The translations under genes were made by a program, and so were the position numbers. Shown here in pieces: positions 9,501 to 16,875 of a stretch of 38,704 nt of DNA (positions are counted from its first letter, which is position 1; each line of letters starts with the position of its first letter). Where the stretch lies: NCBI GenBank assembly GCA_964612065.1, contig CAZTCD010000030.1, forward strand, positions 1-38,704, given 5' to 3'. Source of the stretch: JAKFYM01 sp964612065 (GTDB lineage Bacteria > Bdellovibrionota > UBA1018 > CAIPTA01). The notes below the pieces were generated by a model. It ran no database searches, was not told where the DNA came from, and was given only the letters and a program-made list of their open reading frames with translations.

Positions 9501-9676
9501 AGGCCTTCGCCCTTTTCGAAGACGGAAAATACGGAGAAGCCCGGTACTTCGGCGAAAAATGGAAAAAGCAGGCCCATAGTGCCGCGCCCGGATATGGGGC
9601 AGCGGAATTGGAAAAGTTTCAGGAGATGCTAACAGCGAAGTTGCCGGATACGGACCCGGTAAGCCACGACTTTTGA
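6533..9676 (+). CDS. large periplasmic TPR-repeat protein (AglT-like)
   Basis: A 1047-residue secreted protein. The signal peptide ends near residue 17 (LLAQA|AEPPP). Nearly the whole remainder is alpha-helical with many tetratricopeptide repeats. Clear TPR signatures include AERYYREVISKYPKSPVVADSLLSLG near residue 165 and ARDSIKYYDGLREKYPASKEARQASLELARLF near 650. The protein is very rich in Ala, Glu and Lys. It is the last gene of the VWA-TolQ-TolR-TolR operon, 8 bases after the previous stop, and an inverted repeat follows it. In Myxococcus and Bdellovibrio, large TPR proteins accompany Agl motor genes, so a periplasmic scaffold linking the motor to outer parts is likely. The repeat count needs a profile search. 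Confidence 0.78.
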   Translation: MLSSPTLILLFSLLAQAAEPPPALSSSERESIYDENGMDYAKGLYLENNGSQEDEIRSRKTEGLNQAIRQRGINKLEAHLLKNKDKRVRREILHRLSQMYEAQAEVISRRSDIKDKTVAMYTVLRSANRHLESLRREYPDWTPDAVTFNLAENHTRLKEDKIAERYYREVISKYPKSPVVADSLLSLGNLYFERQLFETARAFYNKILDTPQDNLHPYAHYKVAWCYFNESEIPQAVAGLERAILESRKVSQGAGKKLGVEEEALSDLVLFYAENGNAADAKTHFERLVDKEKANELRYNLARKLFDDGKHLMAKVAAKQLLDENPQKEFVNRLYLILISVAERTKDRESGLSTAESLSKWLGKEKLAKTDASRIESEEYMRHYSQKLHYEAETLKQKEVWAQAKKSYEIYLKTFPDEAETPEVKFRFAVLLMNRKEPLNAYKFVSEAIAKIDAKHPRYKEALKLRLQAIELSPKDDRKQIPDTDVLVSYDAYAKAFPKEDLGIEAAFKAANIAKNLETPEQAAARFRAIAEANPEHNLAKSSVSEALAVLVKAQKWEALSMESKALAGKSEIQTNMLAKDEGLRKRIEEARELADVKLTEELEASGKLEEAKAKYEKILSETPSETLGIYAYVRLATLSEQKLGKARDSIKYYDGLREKYPASKEARQASLELARLFEKVNEPREAARRYMQFAETGKGKIENQAMTNSALILENLGEREAAAEAFFKLSASLKGTKEGAKESQQIFEAGCNNLLLASYQNRDHSLLRKITDCSRELASTSPQAIQWQARAAWAMDQMADGLQAEQNWKKIASRSIRATPEAERAYLAMAKLKMLNTELASFKEIRFSRTNERPEANIGKKTKALELLEAKTEAIIKIGTAKQILAARNILRAAYSDFAEVMESAAVPSTLNEAEGAELKKTFANFAQGFKEKAASLEVKDAEPSERNPATAEAKDEPLKMASLSGEERSWIENGQIPAEKEAEVYAKKAFALFEDGKYGEARYFGEKWKKQAHSAAPGYGAAELEKFQEMLTAKLPDTDPVSHDF

Positions 9677-9685
9677 GAAATTTAT

Positions 9686-9709
9686 AGCGCGCTTCCCAGG
9701 AAGCGCGCT
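9686..9709. terminator. 11-bp perfect inverted repeat after the TPR gene
   Basis: AGCGCGCTTCC and GGAAGCGCGCT pair around a CA centre, 10 bases after the TPR gene stop and between two converging genes. The stem is strong, but there is no long T run on either side, so it may end transcription poorly or protect the mRNA end. Confidence 0.55.
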
Positions 9710-9750
9710 CTTCGAATCCACCCTCACAGCGAAGTGCAAGTGATCCTGTC

Positions 9751-9772
9751 TTTGGAGCAAGGATGCTCCAAA
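9751..9772. terminator. 9-bp inverted repeat between convergent genes
   Basis: TTTGGAGCA and TGCTCCAAA pair around AGGA. On the plus strand a T-rich stretch (CTTTGTTCTTTCC) follows, and on the minus strand the hairpin begins 13 bases after the stop at 9785. It may serve both strands as a second terminator. Confidence 0.5.
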
Positions 9773-9784
9773 CTTTGTTCTTTC

Positions 9785-10474
9785 CTATTTGCTCTTGGAA
9801 AAGGAAATCTGCGGCTGGCTGACTTTGGGAACAGGCACGCCCCCCAGCAGGCTGGAGGTTTGGATCTGCGGGCTCTTTTTCAGATCTCCGGCAGGCGAGG
9901 CCGCACTCGCAGGAGCAGCTTCGGTTTTGGCCAGCGCCACATTCCCTAAGGTAGCAGAAGCCTCCTGAGCGCCCATCGCAGCCGCCACCGTGCGCTCCGC
10001 AGCGGGCGCCGTGGGCTTGATCAGATACTGAAGCACCGGATCACTCATCAATCCTCCGAAGATCTGCTTGGAGGAATCCGGCCTAACTAGATTCACCTGG
10101 TATCGGGCAACTGAGGGAAGAGCATAAGAAGGAAAACCAGGGAGCTCAAATCCCAATGGACGAAAGAAAAAGGGAGAGCCTTTGATCAAAAGAGGATTCA
10201 CGGAAGCCAATTGCGCCTGCAGCTCCAGCTGGCGGGAAAATGCAGCATAGTGTTCAGAGCTGGAAACCGCGCCCGAAGCCAGCAGGTATCTGGCCAAGGG
10301 TTCTGAAATCGGGGCTGCGGGGGAAATCACCCCACTCTCGGAGCAATTCACACAGTTGATTCCAGCCCCGGCAATCCATCTTTCACTCGCCGCCGGAAAG
10401 GGCGAATGGCTGAGAAATCCCAGCGATAAAAGAGCAAGGATGGGGGAAATGGCGGCAAAGCGTTTTTTCGGCAT
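9785..10474 (-). CDS. secreted protein of unknown function
   Basis: A 229-residue protein I do not recognise. A signal peptide (MPKKRF then a hydrophobic stretch to about residue 25) is followed by a NCVNC Cys pair near residue 42 and low-complexity Ala/Pro/Ser-rich sequence in the last 80 residues. No catalytic motif is visible. The frame can also open at a TTG (10490-10492), six codons upstream; neither start has a good ribosome binding site. I chose the ATG because it gives a compact signal peptide. A possible promoter lies at 10527-10555. Confidence 0.55.
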   Translation of the reverse strand: MPKKRFAAISPILALLSLGFLSHSPFPAASERWIAGAGINCVNCSESGVISPAAPISEPLARYLLASGAVSSSEHYAAFSRQLELQAQLASVNPLLIKGSPFFFRPLGFELPGFPSYALPSVARYQVNLVRPDSSKQIFGGLMSDPVLQYLIKPTAPAAERTVAAAMGAQEASATLGNVALAKTEAAPASAASPAGDLKKSPQIQTSSLLGGVPVPKVSQPQISFSKSK

Positions 10475-10526
10475 ACCCGGAGAGAATCGCAAGGGGCATA
10501 CCAGCAGGCACTTGATTAACTAGCTG

Positions 10527-10555
10527 TTTTTATTAATCTAAATACCACTAAACAA
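10527..10555 (-). promoter_or_regulatory. possible promoter for the 9785-10474 gene
   Basis: On the minus strand TTGTTT (10550-10555) and TAAAAA (10527-10532) are 17 bases apart in an A/T-rich gap. The match is modest. Confidence 0.3.
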
Positions 10556-10594
10556 GAAGAAATCGATCAGAGGATGGACGGACGAAAAGCGAAT

Positions 10595-10843
10595 TTACAG
10601 GCGTTCCAGCGGAATTTCCTCGGCGATCGTGCTTAAAACGGTCTCGAGAGCAGGTAGAAGGTCCGGAGCGATATGAAGGACAATGTCCCGGTAGGGAAGC
10701 TCTTTCTCCGCAGGCAATGTTGAGTAGTTGGCAATGCCTTCGTAGCTCTCCAGCAGCTGGTAAAGATAGGCCGAATCCTGTTTTCTCACCCTGACTACCA
10801 GTTCGGGCTTCGCCCCATCGGATTTGGAATCGTTTTTCATCAT
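10595..10843 (-). CDS. small DUF4911-like protein
   Basis: An 82-residue soluble protein. The core, VVRVRKQDSAYLYQLLESYEG...YRDIVLHIAPDLLPALETVLSTIAEE, has the pattern I associate with the DUF4911 family of small proteins in Deltaproteobacteria-like genomes: a short strand, a helix with YLY.LLE.YEG, a strand and a final helix. Its function is not known. The frame extends 14 codons upstream to 10885, but those bases hold the promoter of the divergent lipoprotein gene, so I start at the ATG at 10841-10843. The family assignment is from memory of the pattern only. Confidence 0.6.
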   Translation of the reverse strand: MMKNDSKSDGAKPELVVRVRKQDSAYLYQLLESYEGIANYSTLPAEKELPYRDIVLHIAPDLLPALETVLSTIAEEIPLERL

Positions 10844-10856
10844 ACACGCTCTCGCC

Positions 10857-10885
10857 TTGACCGGGTTTCGCGGGCTTTTTATCAT
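10857..10885 (+). promoter_or_regulatory. sigma-70-type promoter of the CpoB-like operon
   Basis: TTGACC (10857-10862) and TATCAT (10880-10885) are 17 bases apart. The start of transcription near 10892 leaves a leader of about 15 bases that contains the ribosome binding site GAGGGG before the ATG at 10907. Confidence 0.6.
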
Positions 10886-10906
10886 AGATAGAGACGAGGG
10901 GATTAC

Positions 10907-11833
10907 ATGAAAAAGATCGCGATTGTACTTGGACTGGGAGCCTGCCTTACCTCCTGCTCATTCTTGCAGCGGCATTACGAGGAAGATATGGCTGAAATCA
11001 GAGACCTGGAGGCGAAAGAAGCCCAGGAGTCGCCGGACGGCCCTCTTTTTGACGCCAATGGAAATGAGCTGGGATCACGCCCGGCACCTTCGCGAGATGG
11101 CGAAGTAGCAAGGCTACGAACCCAGGTTTCGGCTCTCGAAACAAAAGTGGACGTTTTGACAGCCAGCTTGGAGAGAGTGCAGGCGGAACGCTCTCAGCCT
11201 ATCATTCAAGCTCAGCCGCGCCCCCAGCCCAATATGGCTGCGCCGGTGGAAATGCCCACCGAGATTGAGGAGCCGCCCCAAACCCAGATCAGCGCGGCTC
11301 CGGCCCGTCCCCTTCCCGCCGCTCCCAAAAAGCTGGAAAAGAACCTGAACAGCCCTGCCGAGCGGGAGTTTCGTTCGGCCATGCAGCTTTTTCAGAATGG
11401 GCAGAACCTCGAGGCCGCTTCGCGTTTTGCCTTAGTGGCAAAAAAATACCCCAATCATTTGCTGGCGGGGCACGCTCTTTATTGGGCGGGTGAAGCCAAC
11501 TCCCGGGGAAACCAGATGGCGCTTGCAGGAGACGCCTGGGCCGAACTGGAAAAAAAGTATCCCCGAAGCGCTTATATGCCGGAAGCGCTGGCTGGCCTGG
11601 CCAGAGTTTATGAAGCACAGGGCGATTCTGCAAAAGCGGCCCAATACCGAGCCACCCTCCTGCAGTCTTTCCCCAAATCTCCCATCGCGCTTCGCCAGGA
11701 GAATACAGCTCCGGTGGCCCGCACTTACCGGAACCCCGTGAGCCATAGCCCGAGCGTATCATCCTCAGAAGAAGACGCTCCCTTGTTTGAGAGTGAAGAT
11801 GAAACCGGCGCGGCTGCCGTGGAGAATCAATGA
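10907..11833 (+). CDS. CpoB/YbgF-like TPR lipoprotein
   Basis: A 308-residue lipoprotein with lipobox LTSC (Cys17). Residues about 65-95 form a coiled coil (VARLRTQVSALETKVDVLTASLERV), then a Pro-rich linker. The C-terminal half (about 145-265) has three TPR-like units such as EFRSAMQLFQNGQNLEAASRFALVAKKYP. Coiled coil plus TPR is the layout of CpoB/YbgF, the Tol-Pal partner that coordinates outer-membrane constriction with peptidoglycan synthesis. CpoB is normally a soluble periplasmic protein next to pal; here it is lipidated and no tol-pal genes are adjacent, so it may be a paralogue. The next gene overlaps it by four bases (ATGA). Confidence 0.65.
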   Translation: MKKIAIVLGLGACLTSCSFLQRHYEEDMAEIRDLEAKEAQESPDGPLFDANGNELGSRPAPSRDGEVARLRTQVSALETKVDVLTASLERVQAERSQPIIQAQPRPQPNMAAPVEMPTEIEEPPQTQISAAPARPLPAAPKKLEKNLNSPAEREFRSAMQLFQNGQNLEAASRFALVAKKYPNHLLAGHALYWAGEANSRGNQMALAGDAWAELEKKYPRSAYMPEALAGLARVYEAQGDSAKAAQYRATLLQSFPKSPIALRQENTAPVARTYRNPVSHSPSVSSSEEDAPLFESEDETGAAAVENQ

Positions 11834-13212
11834 AACTCGTCTTGGCCCTCTTTTCTCTAGTGGCTGCCGGCAATACGTGTTTCGCGGCGGATAAGCCGGC
11901 CTTGTGGTCGGCCTTTCAAGAAAAAAAATCCGCGAAATCCACCAACGCCTATATAGAAGGCATCCGAAAAAGCCGGCAGAGAACAGAAGAGGAAATCTTA
12001 TCCAAGACAAGCCTGCCTCAGACCTCACAGGAAATTTATCGGAAGTTCAACGACAGGGTGAAAGTGCCGGGATTTATCTCCGCCAGCCAGATGCCGCAAT
12101 TGGCAAGAATCATCGGCCCCAAAACCATGGGCAATCTGCTTCGTCAGGGAGATACGATTTATCTTCGATGGGCCGGAGCCCCCTTCCCTCGCAAAGGCGA
12201 CCGTTTTGCCACGTTCTCGCCCGCTATTGTCACTCAGAATCTACTCAATCCGACCGACTTTTCGATCATGAATGCCTTAAAACATTTGCAGACCTTACCC
12301 AAGGACAACAGGCTGGCTGGCTGGTTTTATGAGTCCTCGGGCAGGATTCAGGTGATGCAGGTCAAAGGCGGCCTGGTGGAAGCGCTGCTCGAGCAAGTGA
12401 AAGGAGCGGTGGGGGTGGGCGACGAAGTGATGCCGGAACCTCCGCTCGTGAGCAATATCACCCCCATTCGCAGCGGCATTCAGCTTTCCGCCGCGATAGT
12501 TTGCGGATCTCCCTGGGATCGCCTGTCCACGACCAAACGATCCTTTATTTATATCAACAGAGGAAGCCGGGACGGTATCCGGGTAGGCAGAGTGTTCGAA
12601 TCGATCGAGTCGGTGAAAATTGACCAGGCTGTGGGTGGCGCGGCTCCCATGGTTTCGAACGGTGAAGCCATAGTCATTCATACGACGGATTCTTATTCCA
12701 CTGCGATGATCACGAAACAGTTCGATGTAATCAGGATTGGCTCACTGCTACGAACCAAGCAGGAGGGGGCGCCAATTAGCCCGAATGCCCCTTTCGGAGG
12801 CTATAAGGAAGAAACTGAAAAGCTTTTCCATCGCAACCAGGAGTTAAGTGATCTGACTCCCATAGTTCCCAGCACGGAAAATCTTCCCGGCGATTCGGAC
12901 CTCAGCCTTCCTGAGCCAAGGCGCATGCCAAAGGAACCGGAATTGAGTGAGCTCGATGCCCTCGAAAAAAAGATGAATGCCAAAGACCTCACCAGCCAGG
13001 AACGTGAGCGGCTGGATAAGCTCAGCAAGCAGGAAAAAGTTCGGTCTGAAAACCTGCAGGAATTGGAAGATGAGATGGGCACTCCTGGAGCTCCTTCCCT
13101 TGACAACTCCTTCAAAAACTCGAAACAGACCGCCAAGAAAGGCGCGAAGAAAGCGCCCAGGCTCAAAAAGAATGATGAAGAAGAGCTGAACCAATTGATG
13201 ATGGAAAATTGA
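11830..13212 (+). CDS. secreted protein of unknown function, co-translated with the CpoB-like lipoprotein
   Basis: A 460-residue protein with a signal peptide cleaved near residue 20 (CFAADKP). Residues about 90-330 alternate strands and turns, with LLRQGDTIYLRW, PFPRKGDRFATFSP and SFIYINRGSRDGIRVGRVFE segments. This G-D/G-x-R pattern is what I would expect of small beta-barrel or SH3-like repeats following a peptidoglycan-binding region, but no LysM motif is visible here. The last 90 residues are highly charged (many Lys/Glu) and probably disordered or coiled. The ATGA overlap with the CpoB-like gene implies a shared envelope role. I do not recognise the family. Confidence 0.6.
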   Translation: MKLVLALFSLVAAGNTCFAADKPALWSAFQEKKSAKSTNAYIEGIRKSRQRTEEEILSKTSLPQTSQEIYRKFNDRVKVPGFISASQMPQLARIIGPKTMGNLLRQGDTIYLRWAGAPFPRKGDRFATFSPAIVTQNLLNPTDFSIMNALKHLQTLPKDNRLAGWFYESSGRIQVMQVKGGLVEALLEQVKGAVGVGDEVMPEPPLVSNITPIRSGIQLSAAIVCGSPWDRLSTTKRSFIYINRGSRDGIRVGRVFESIESVKIDQAVGGAAPMVSNGEAIVIHTTDSYSTAMITKQFDVIRIGSLLRTKQEGAPISPNAPFGGYKEETEKLFHRNQELSDLTPIVPSTENLPGDSDLSLPEPRRMPKEPELSELDALEKKMNAKDLTSQERERLDKLSKQEKVRSENLQELEDEMGTPGAPSLDNSFKNSKQTAKKGAKKAPRLKKNDEEELNQLMMEN

Positions 13213-13312
13213 ACGGCCGATGTTTGCTTTCGCGCCCTCAGCCTGCCATTTCTGAAGAAATCCCTGTTTTCCTGAAATGCCGAACGGGCCCGAATCTGGC
13301 TTAAGGGCCGGC

Positions 13313-14395
13313 ATGAAACCGGGTATCGACATTCTCCGCTTTGCACATCGTTTCTTTCATTTTGAATCGGCTGCTTGGATTCGAGCCCTGAATCAAAGAG
13401 AGCCAAATGAAGCCTTCGCCCGCTCATTGTTCAAGAACGCAATCCTTCCCCGCCGAACGCTGAAGAAGGGGGAGGCTCGATCTTATGAGCATGCCCTTGA
13501 AATTCATGAGCGCCTCCTGCTGGAGGAAGCCGGCCTGGGAATAAGAGCACTAAGCGAAACCAGCCCCGAGTACCCTCCGGCCATTCTTCAGTTCGTGCCT
13601 CCGGATCGCCGGCCCGCCCTTCTCTACCTCCGAGGAAAGGCCCCGCCTGAGGAGAGACAACTCGTGGGCGTAGTAGGAACACGATCCCCCAGCCAGAGCG
13701 GAAAGGAAGCCGCTAGATGTTTTGCCTCGTTTCTGGAGGCGCAAAAAATCGGGGTAGTGAGCGGCCTGGCCCGGGGAATCGATACGATCGCCCACGAAGA
13801 ATCACTCAGTGCCGGCACCATCGCGGTACTGGGCGCCGACGTGGGACGGGTTTACCCGGAGGAAAATCAGATTCTCGCGGAAAGAATCCTAGCCTGCCAG
13901 GGCACGCTACTGTCTCCCTTTCCCCTGGAACAAGTGCCTCTGCCCCAGAACTTTCCGGAGCGAAACGAATTGATCGCAGCGCTCAGCGCCGGGATCGTGG
14001 TGATTGAAGGCGCGGAAAAGAGCGGCGCCGCCATCACCGGACGGCAAGCGCTTTCGATGGGCAAATGCGTCGTGGCCCTGGCACAGGACTTCCGGTCGAA
14101 ATTCGGCCGGGGCGCGATTCGCCTCCAACAGGACGGAGCCGTGCTGGTATGCTCAGAGGAGGAAGCCATGGAAGCGATCTACCGCAGATTTGGCGGCTAT
14201 TCCTCTTCCCTCTTTCCGAACATTAGCCCTCCTAAAGCCACTTTTACCTTTGCCGATTTCCACGCCGCCTCGGGCGCAGAAGTGCCCGAAGCCATCGCGG
14301 CTCTGGAAGAGGGAATCCTGCAGGGGCGGATCGAGAGGTGGGGTTCCAAATTCCGTCTATCGAACAATGCCAAATTCTCCGGCAAAAACGACTGA
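13313..14395 (+). CDS. dprA: DNA-processing protein DprA (Smf)
   Basis: A 360-residue protein. DprA loads RecA on incoming single-stranded DNA during natural transformation. The Rossmann-like core carries GVVGTRSPSQSGKEAA and SGLARGIDTIAHEESL, the two family signatures, plus FPERNELIAALSAGIVVIEGAEKSGA. An N-terminal helical region (1-70) and a C-terminal winged-helix-like segment (FTFADFHAASGAEVPEAIAALEEG...) complete the long form. The frame opens at 13277, but that ATG has no ribosome binding site. The ATG at 13313 follows AAGGG and is preferred. Competence genes beyond it are not in the window. Confidence 0.92.
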   Translation: MKPGIDILRFAHRFFHFESAAWIRALNQREPNEAFARSLFKNAILPRRTLKKGEARSYEHALEIHERLLLEEAGLGIRALSETSPEYPPAILQFVPPDRRPALLYLRGKAPPEERQLVGVVGTRSPSQSGKEAARCFASFLEAQKIGVVSGLARGIDTIAHEESLSAGTIAVLGADVGRVYPEENQILAERILACQGTLLSPFPLEQVPLPQNFPERNELIAALSAGIVVIEGAEKSGAAITGRQALSMGKCVVALAQDFRSKFGRGAIRLQQDGAVLVCSEEEAMEAIYRRFGGYSSSLFPNISPPKATFTFADFHAASGAEVPEAIAALEEGILQGRIERWGSKFRLSNNAKFSGKND

Positions 14396-14422
14396 GAGAG
14401 CAAGTTGACGCCTGCTGTCGTT

Positions 14423-14451
14423 TTGAGTTTCCCTGCCCTTCTTGCTAGAGT
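14423..14451 (+). promoter_or_regulatory. promoter of the liu operon
   Basis: TTGAGT (14423-14428) and TAGAGT (14446-14451) are 17 bases apart. Only 8 bases separate the -10 box from the ATG at 14460, so the mRNA would start at or next to the start codon. The boxes nearly match those before the acyl-CoA operon (26471-26499). Confidence 0.55.
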
Positions 14452-14459
14452 CTTTGCCG

Positions 14460-16043
14460 ATGAGCGTAATGCAAAGCAAAGTATCTGTCGGCTCGCCCGA
14501 ATTCGTGAAAAATCGTGCCCACCATGAGGGCCTGGCGAAGGAGCTCGCCGACCGGACTCAACTGATGGCGCAGGGGGGAGGCGCGGAAGCGAGGAAAAAG
14601 CATGAAGAGAGAGGAAAACTCTTCGTGCGGGATCGAATCCAAAAGCTGATCGATCCGGCTACTCCGTTTCTGGAGCTTGGTGCCCTCGCCGCCTATGGCC
14701 ACTATGATGGGCAAGCGCCCGGCGCCGGCCTGGTTACCGGGATCGGAAGAGTGTGCGGGCGCGAAGTAATGATCATCGCCAATGATGCCACAGTAAAAGG
14801 AGGAACTTACTTTCCTCTCACAGTGAAAAAGCATCTGCGAGCCCAAGAGGTAGCGAAAGAAAACCGCCTCCCCTGCATTTATCTTGTGGACTCCGGAGGG
14901 GCATTTCTGCCGCTTCAGTCTGAAGTGTTTCCGGATCGCGACCATTTCGGCCGCATCTTTTTCAATCAAGCCCAAATGAGTGCAGCGGGCATACCGCAGA
15001 TTTCTGCCGTGATGGGCTCTTGCACGGCCGGAGGGGCCTACCTCCCCGCCATGAGCGACGAAACCATCATGGTGAAAAAAACTGCCACGATTTTTCTCGC
15101 CGGCCCTCCTCTGGTGAAAGCCGCCACGGGAGAGGTGGTGACGGCGGAAGAATTAGGCGGAGCCGACACCCACTGCCGGAAATCAGGAGTGAGTGATCAC
15201 TACGCGGAGAACGATGAGCACGCTCTCGAAATCGTGCGGGATATCGTGGCCAACCTCGGCCCCAGGAAGCGCGCCCGCTTCGACCGGCAAGCTCCGGAAG
15301 ATCCGCTTTATGATCCCGAAGAGATACTCGGGATTCTGCCGCGGGAACTGCGTATCCCCTTCGACGCGAGAGAAATCATCGCCAGAATCGTGGACGGATC
15401 ACGCTTTCATGAATTCAAAGCTCTCTATGGAACCACTTTGATCTGCGGCTTCGCCCATATCGAGGGCTATCCCGTGGGGATCATCGCCAATAACGGAGTG
15501 CTTTTTTCGGAAAGCTCGCTGAAGGCCACTCACTTTATCGAGCTTTGCAACCAGAGAGGGACCCCCCTTCTTTTCCTGCAGAACATCACCGGATTCATGG
15601 TGGGAAAAGACGCCGAAGCGGGAGGCATCGCCAAAGACGGTGCAAAAATGGTGATGGCTGTCAGCAATGCCATGGTGCCAAAACTTACAGTAGTGATCGG
15701 AGGCTCCTTCGGGGCCGGAAACTACGGAATGTGCGGACGAGCCTACTCTCCCCGCATGCTCTGGATGTGGCCCAATTCCCGGATTTCCGTGATGGGCGGA
15801 GAGCAGGCCGCCGACGTTTTGGCCACTGTGAAAAGCGGCTCCGAAAAAGAGCTGGCGGAGTACCGGAAAAAAATCATCGCAGAGTACGAGCGGGACGGAA
15901 ACGCATATGCCTCCACCGGGCGCCTATGGGACGACGGCATCCTCGACCCCCGGAATACCCGAAAAACCTTGGGCCTGGCATTAGCCGCCTGCCTGGAAAA
16001 CTGCCCGAATCCGGAAACCAGATACGGCGTATTTAGGATGTGA
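14460..16043 (+). CDS. liuB: methylcrotonyl-CoA carboxylase, carboxyltransferase (beta) subunit
   Basis: A 527-residue enzyme subunit that moves the carboxyl group from biotin to 3-methylcrotonyl-CoA, in leucine and isovalerate breakdown. The N-terminal crotonase-like domain holds GSCTAGGAYLPAMSDE near residue 185, and the C-terminal one holds FLQNITGFMVGKDAEAGG and GGSFGAGNYGMCGRAYSPR; these are the oxyanion-hole glycine stretches of MCC beta rather than propionyl-CoA carboxylase beta. Length matches the family (about 535). A TTG six codons upstream (14442) has no ribosome binding site and sits inside the predicted promoter, so the ATG at 14460 is chosen; it may be leaderless. LiuC, LiuD and LiuE follow in order. 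Confidence 0.92.
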   Translation: MSVMQSKVSVGSPEFVKNRAHHEGLAKELADRTQLMAQGGGAEARKKHEERGKLFVRDRIQKLIDPATPFLELGALAAYGHYDGQAPGAGLVTGIGRVCGREVMIIANDATVKGGTYFPLTVKKHLRAQEVAKENRLPCIYLVDSGGAFLPLQSEVFPDRDHFGRIFFNQAQMSAAGIPQISAVMGSCTAGGAYLPAMSDETIMVKKTATIFLAGPPLVKAATGEVVTAEELGGADTHCRKSGVSDHYAENDEHALEIVRDIVANLGPRKRARFDRQAPEDPLYDPEEILGILPRELRIPFDAREIIARIVDGSRFHEFKALYGTTLICGFAHIEGYPVGIIANNGVLFSESSLKATHFIELCNQRGTPLLFLQNITGFMVGKDAEAGGIAKDGAKMVMAVSNAMVPKLTVVIGGSFGAGNYGMCGRAYSPRMLWMWPNSRISVMGGEQAADVLATVKSGSEKELAEYRKKIIAEYERDGNAYASTGRLWDDGILDPRNTRKTLGLALAACLENCPNPETRYGVFRM

Positions 16044-16050
16044 GGAAAGC

Positions 16051-16875
16051 ATGCCCTTGAATCAACTCAAACACCTTAAAACCACCTTGGAGCACGATGG
16101 AAAAGTGCTTCGCGTGAAGATCAATCGCCCCGAAGTTCGAAATGCCTTCAACCAGGAACTGATCGAGGATTATCAGAATTTATTCTCGGCTGTGACCGCG
16201 GCGGAACACCGGGATCTCACGAAGATCCGCGCCGTGATACTGCAGGGGGATGGCCCGGCTTTCTGCGGCGGGGGCGATCTGAACTGGATGAAACGCAGCC
16301 TGCACCTTTCCCATGATGAGAATCTGGAAGATTGCCTGAAGCTCACTCGGATGTTTCATACTATGGACCAGTGCCCGATTCCGGTAATCGGCTTGGTGCA
16401 CGGCTACGCCATCGGCGGCGGCGTGGGACTGGTGAGCGTTTGTGACCACGTGATCGCAGCCGAGGATACTGTTTTCTCGCTTTCCGAAGTGAAGCTGGGC
16501 CTTATTCCAGCCTGCATCGGGCCTTTTGTGGTGGCAAAGATCGGAGTAAGCCAGGCTCGCTCTCTTTTTGTTTCGGGGGAGAGATTTCGTGGGCAGAAGG
16601 CGCAATCGATCGGCCTGGTACACGAGGTTTGCGCAGCTGGTGAAATGGAAAAACGGGCGGAAAAGGTAATCTCCAACATCCTGGAAGGCGGCCCTCTTGC
16701 CATCGAAGCTGCGAAATTCCTGGTGCACACTCTGAGCCGCGATCTTGTGGGGAAACCTTTTCAGGAATCACTGGATTTTGCCGCCTCAGAGCTCGCACAG
16801 CTACGGGTGCAGCCCGAAGCCCAGGAGGGAGTAACCGCATTCCTGGAAAAACGCGCGCCGAGCTGGAGAGCCTGA
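16051..16875 (+). CDS. liuC: 3-methylglutaconyl-CoA hydratase (crotonase family)
   Basis: A 274-residue crotonase fold protein. In this operon it should hydrate 3-methylglutaconyl-CoA to HMG-CoA. It has VKINRPEVRNAFNQELI at the N terminus, the oxyanion loop PAFCGGGDLNWMK, GYAIGGGVGLVSVCDHVIA, and Glu in FSLSEVKLGLIPACIGPFV. The GGGDLNWMK form is the one found in LiuC/AUH-type hydratases, which differs from the GADI of fatty-acid hydratases. It lies between the carboxylase beta and biotin carboxylase genes and starts 7 bases after liuB behind GAGGAAA. A generic enoyl-CoA hydratase role is the alternative. Confidence 0.87.
   Translation: MPLNQLKHLKTTLEHDGKVLRVKINRPEVRNAFNQELIEDYQNLFSAVTAAEHRDLTKIRAVILQGDGPAFCGGGDLNWMKRSLHLSHDENLEDCLKLTRMFHTMDQCPIPVIGLVHGYAIGGGVGLVSVCDHVIAAEDTVFSLSEVKLGLIPACIGPFVVAKIGVSQARSLFVSGERFRGQKAQSIGLVHEVCAAGEMEKRAEKVISNILEGGPLAIEAAKFLVHTLSRDLVGKPFQESLDFAASELAQLRVQPEAQEGVTAFLEKRAPSWRA

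Noticed and set aside
3586..9676. Zorya-type anti-phage system (TolQ/MotA-like plus partner)
   Set aside because: ZorB carries an OmpA/MotB peptidoglycan-binding end and ZorC/ZorD include a helicase/nuclease. Here the partners are TolR-type proteins, a VWA lipoprotein and a TPR protein, with no helicase.
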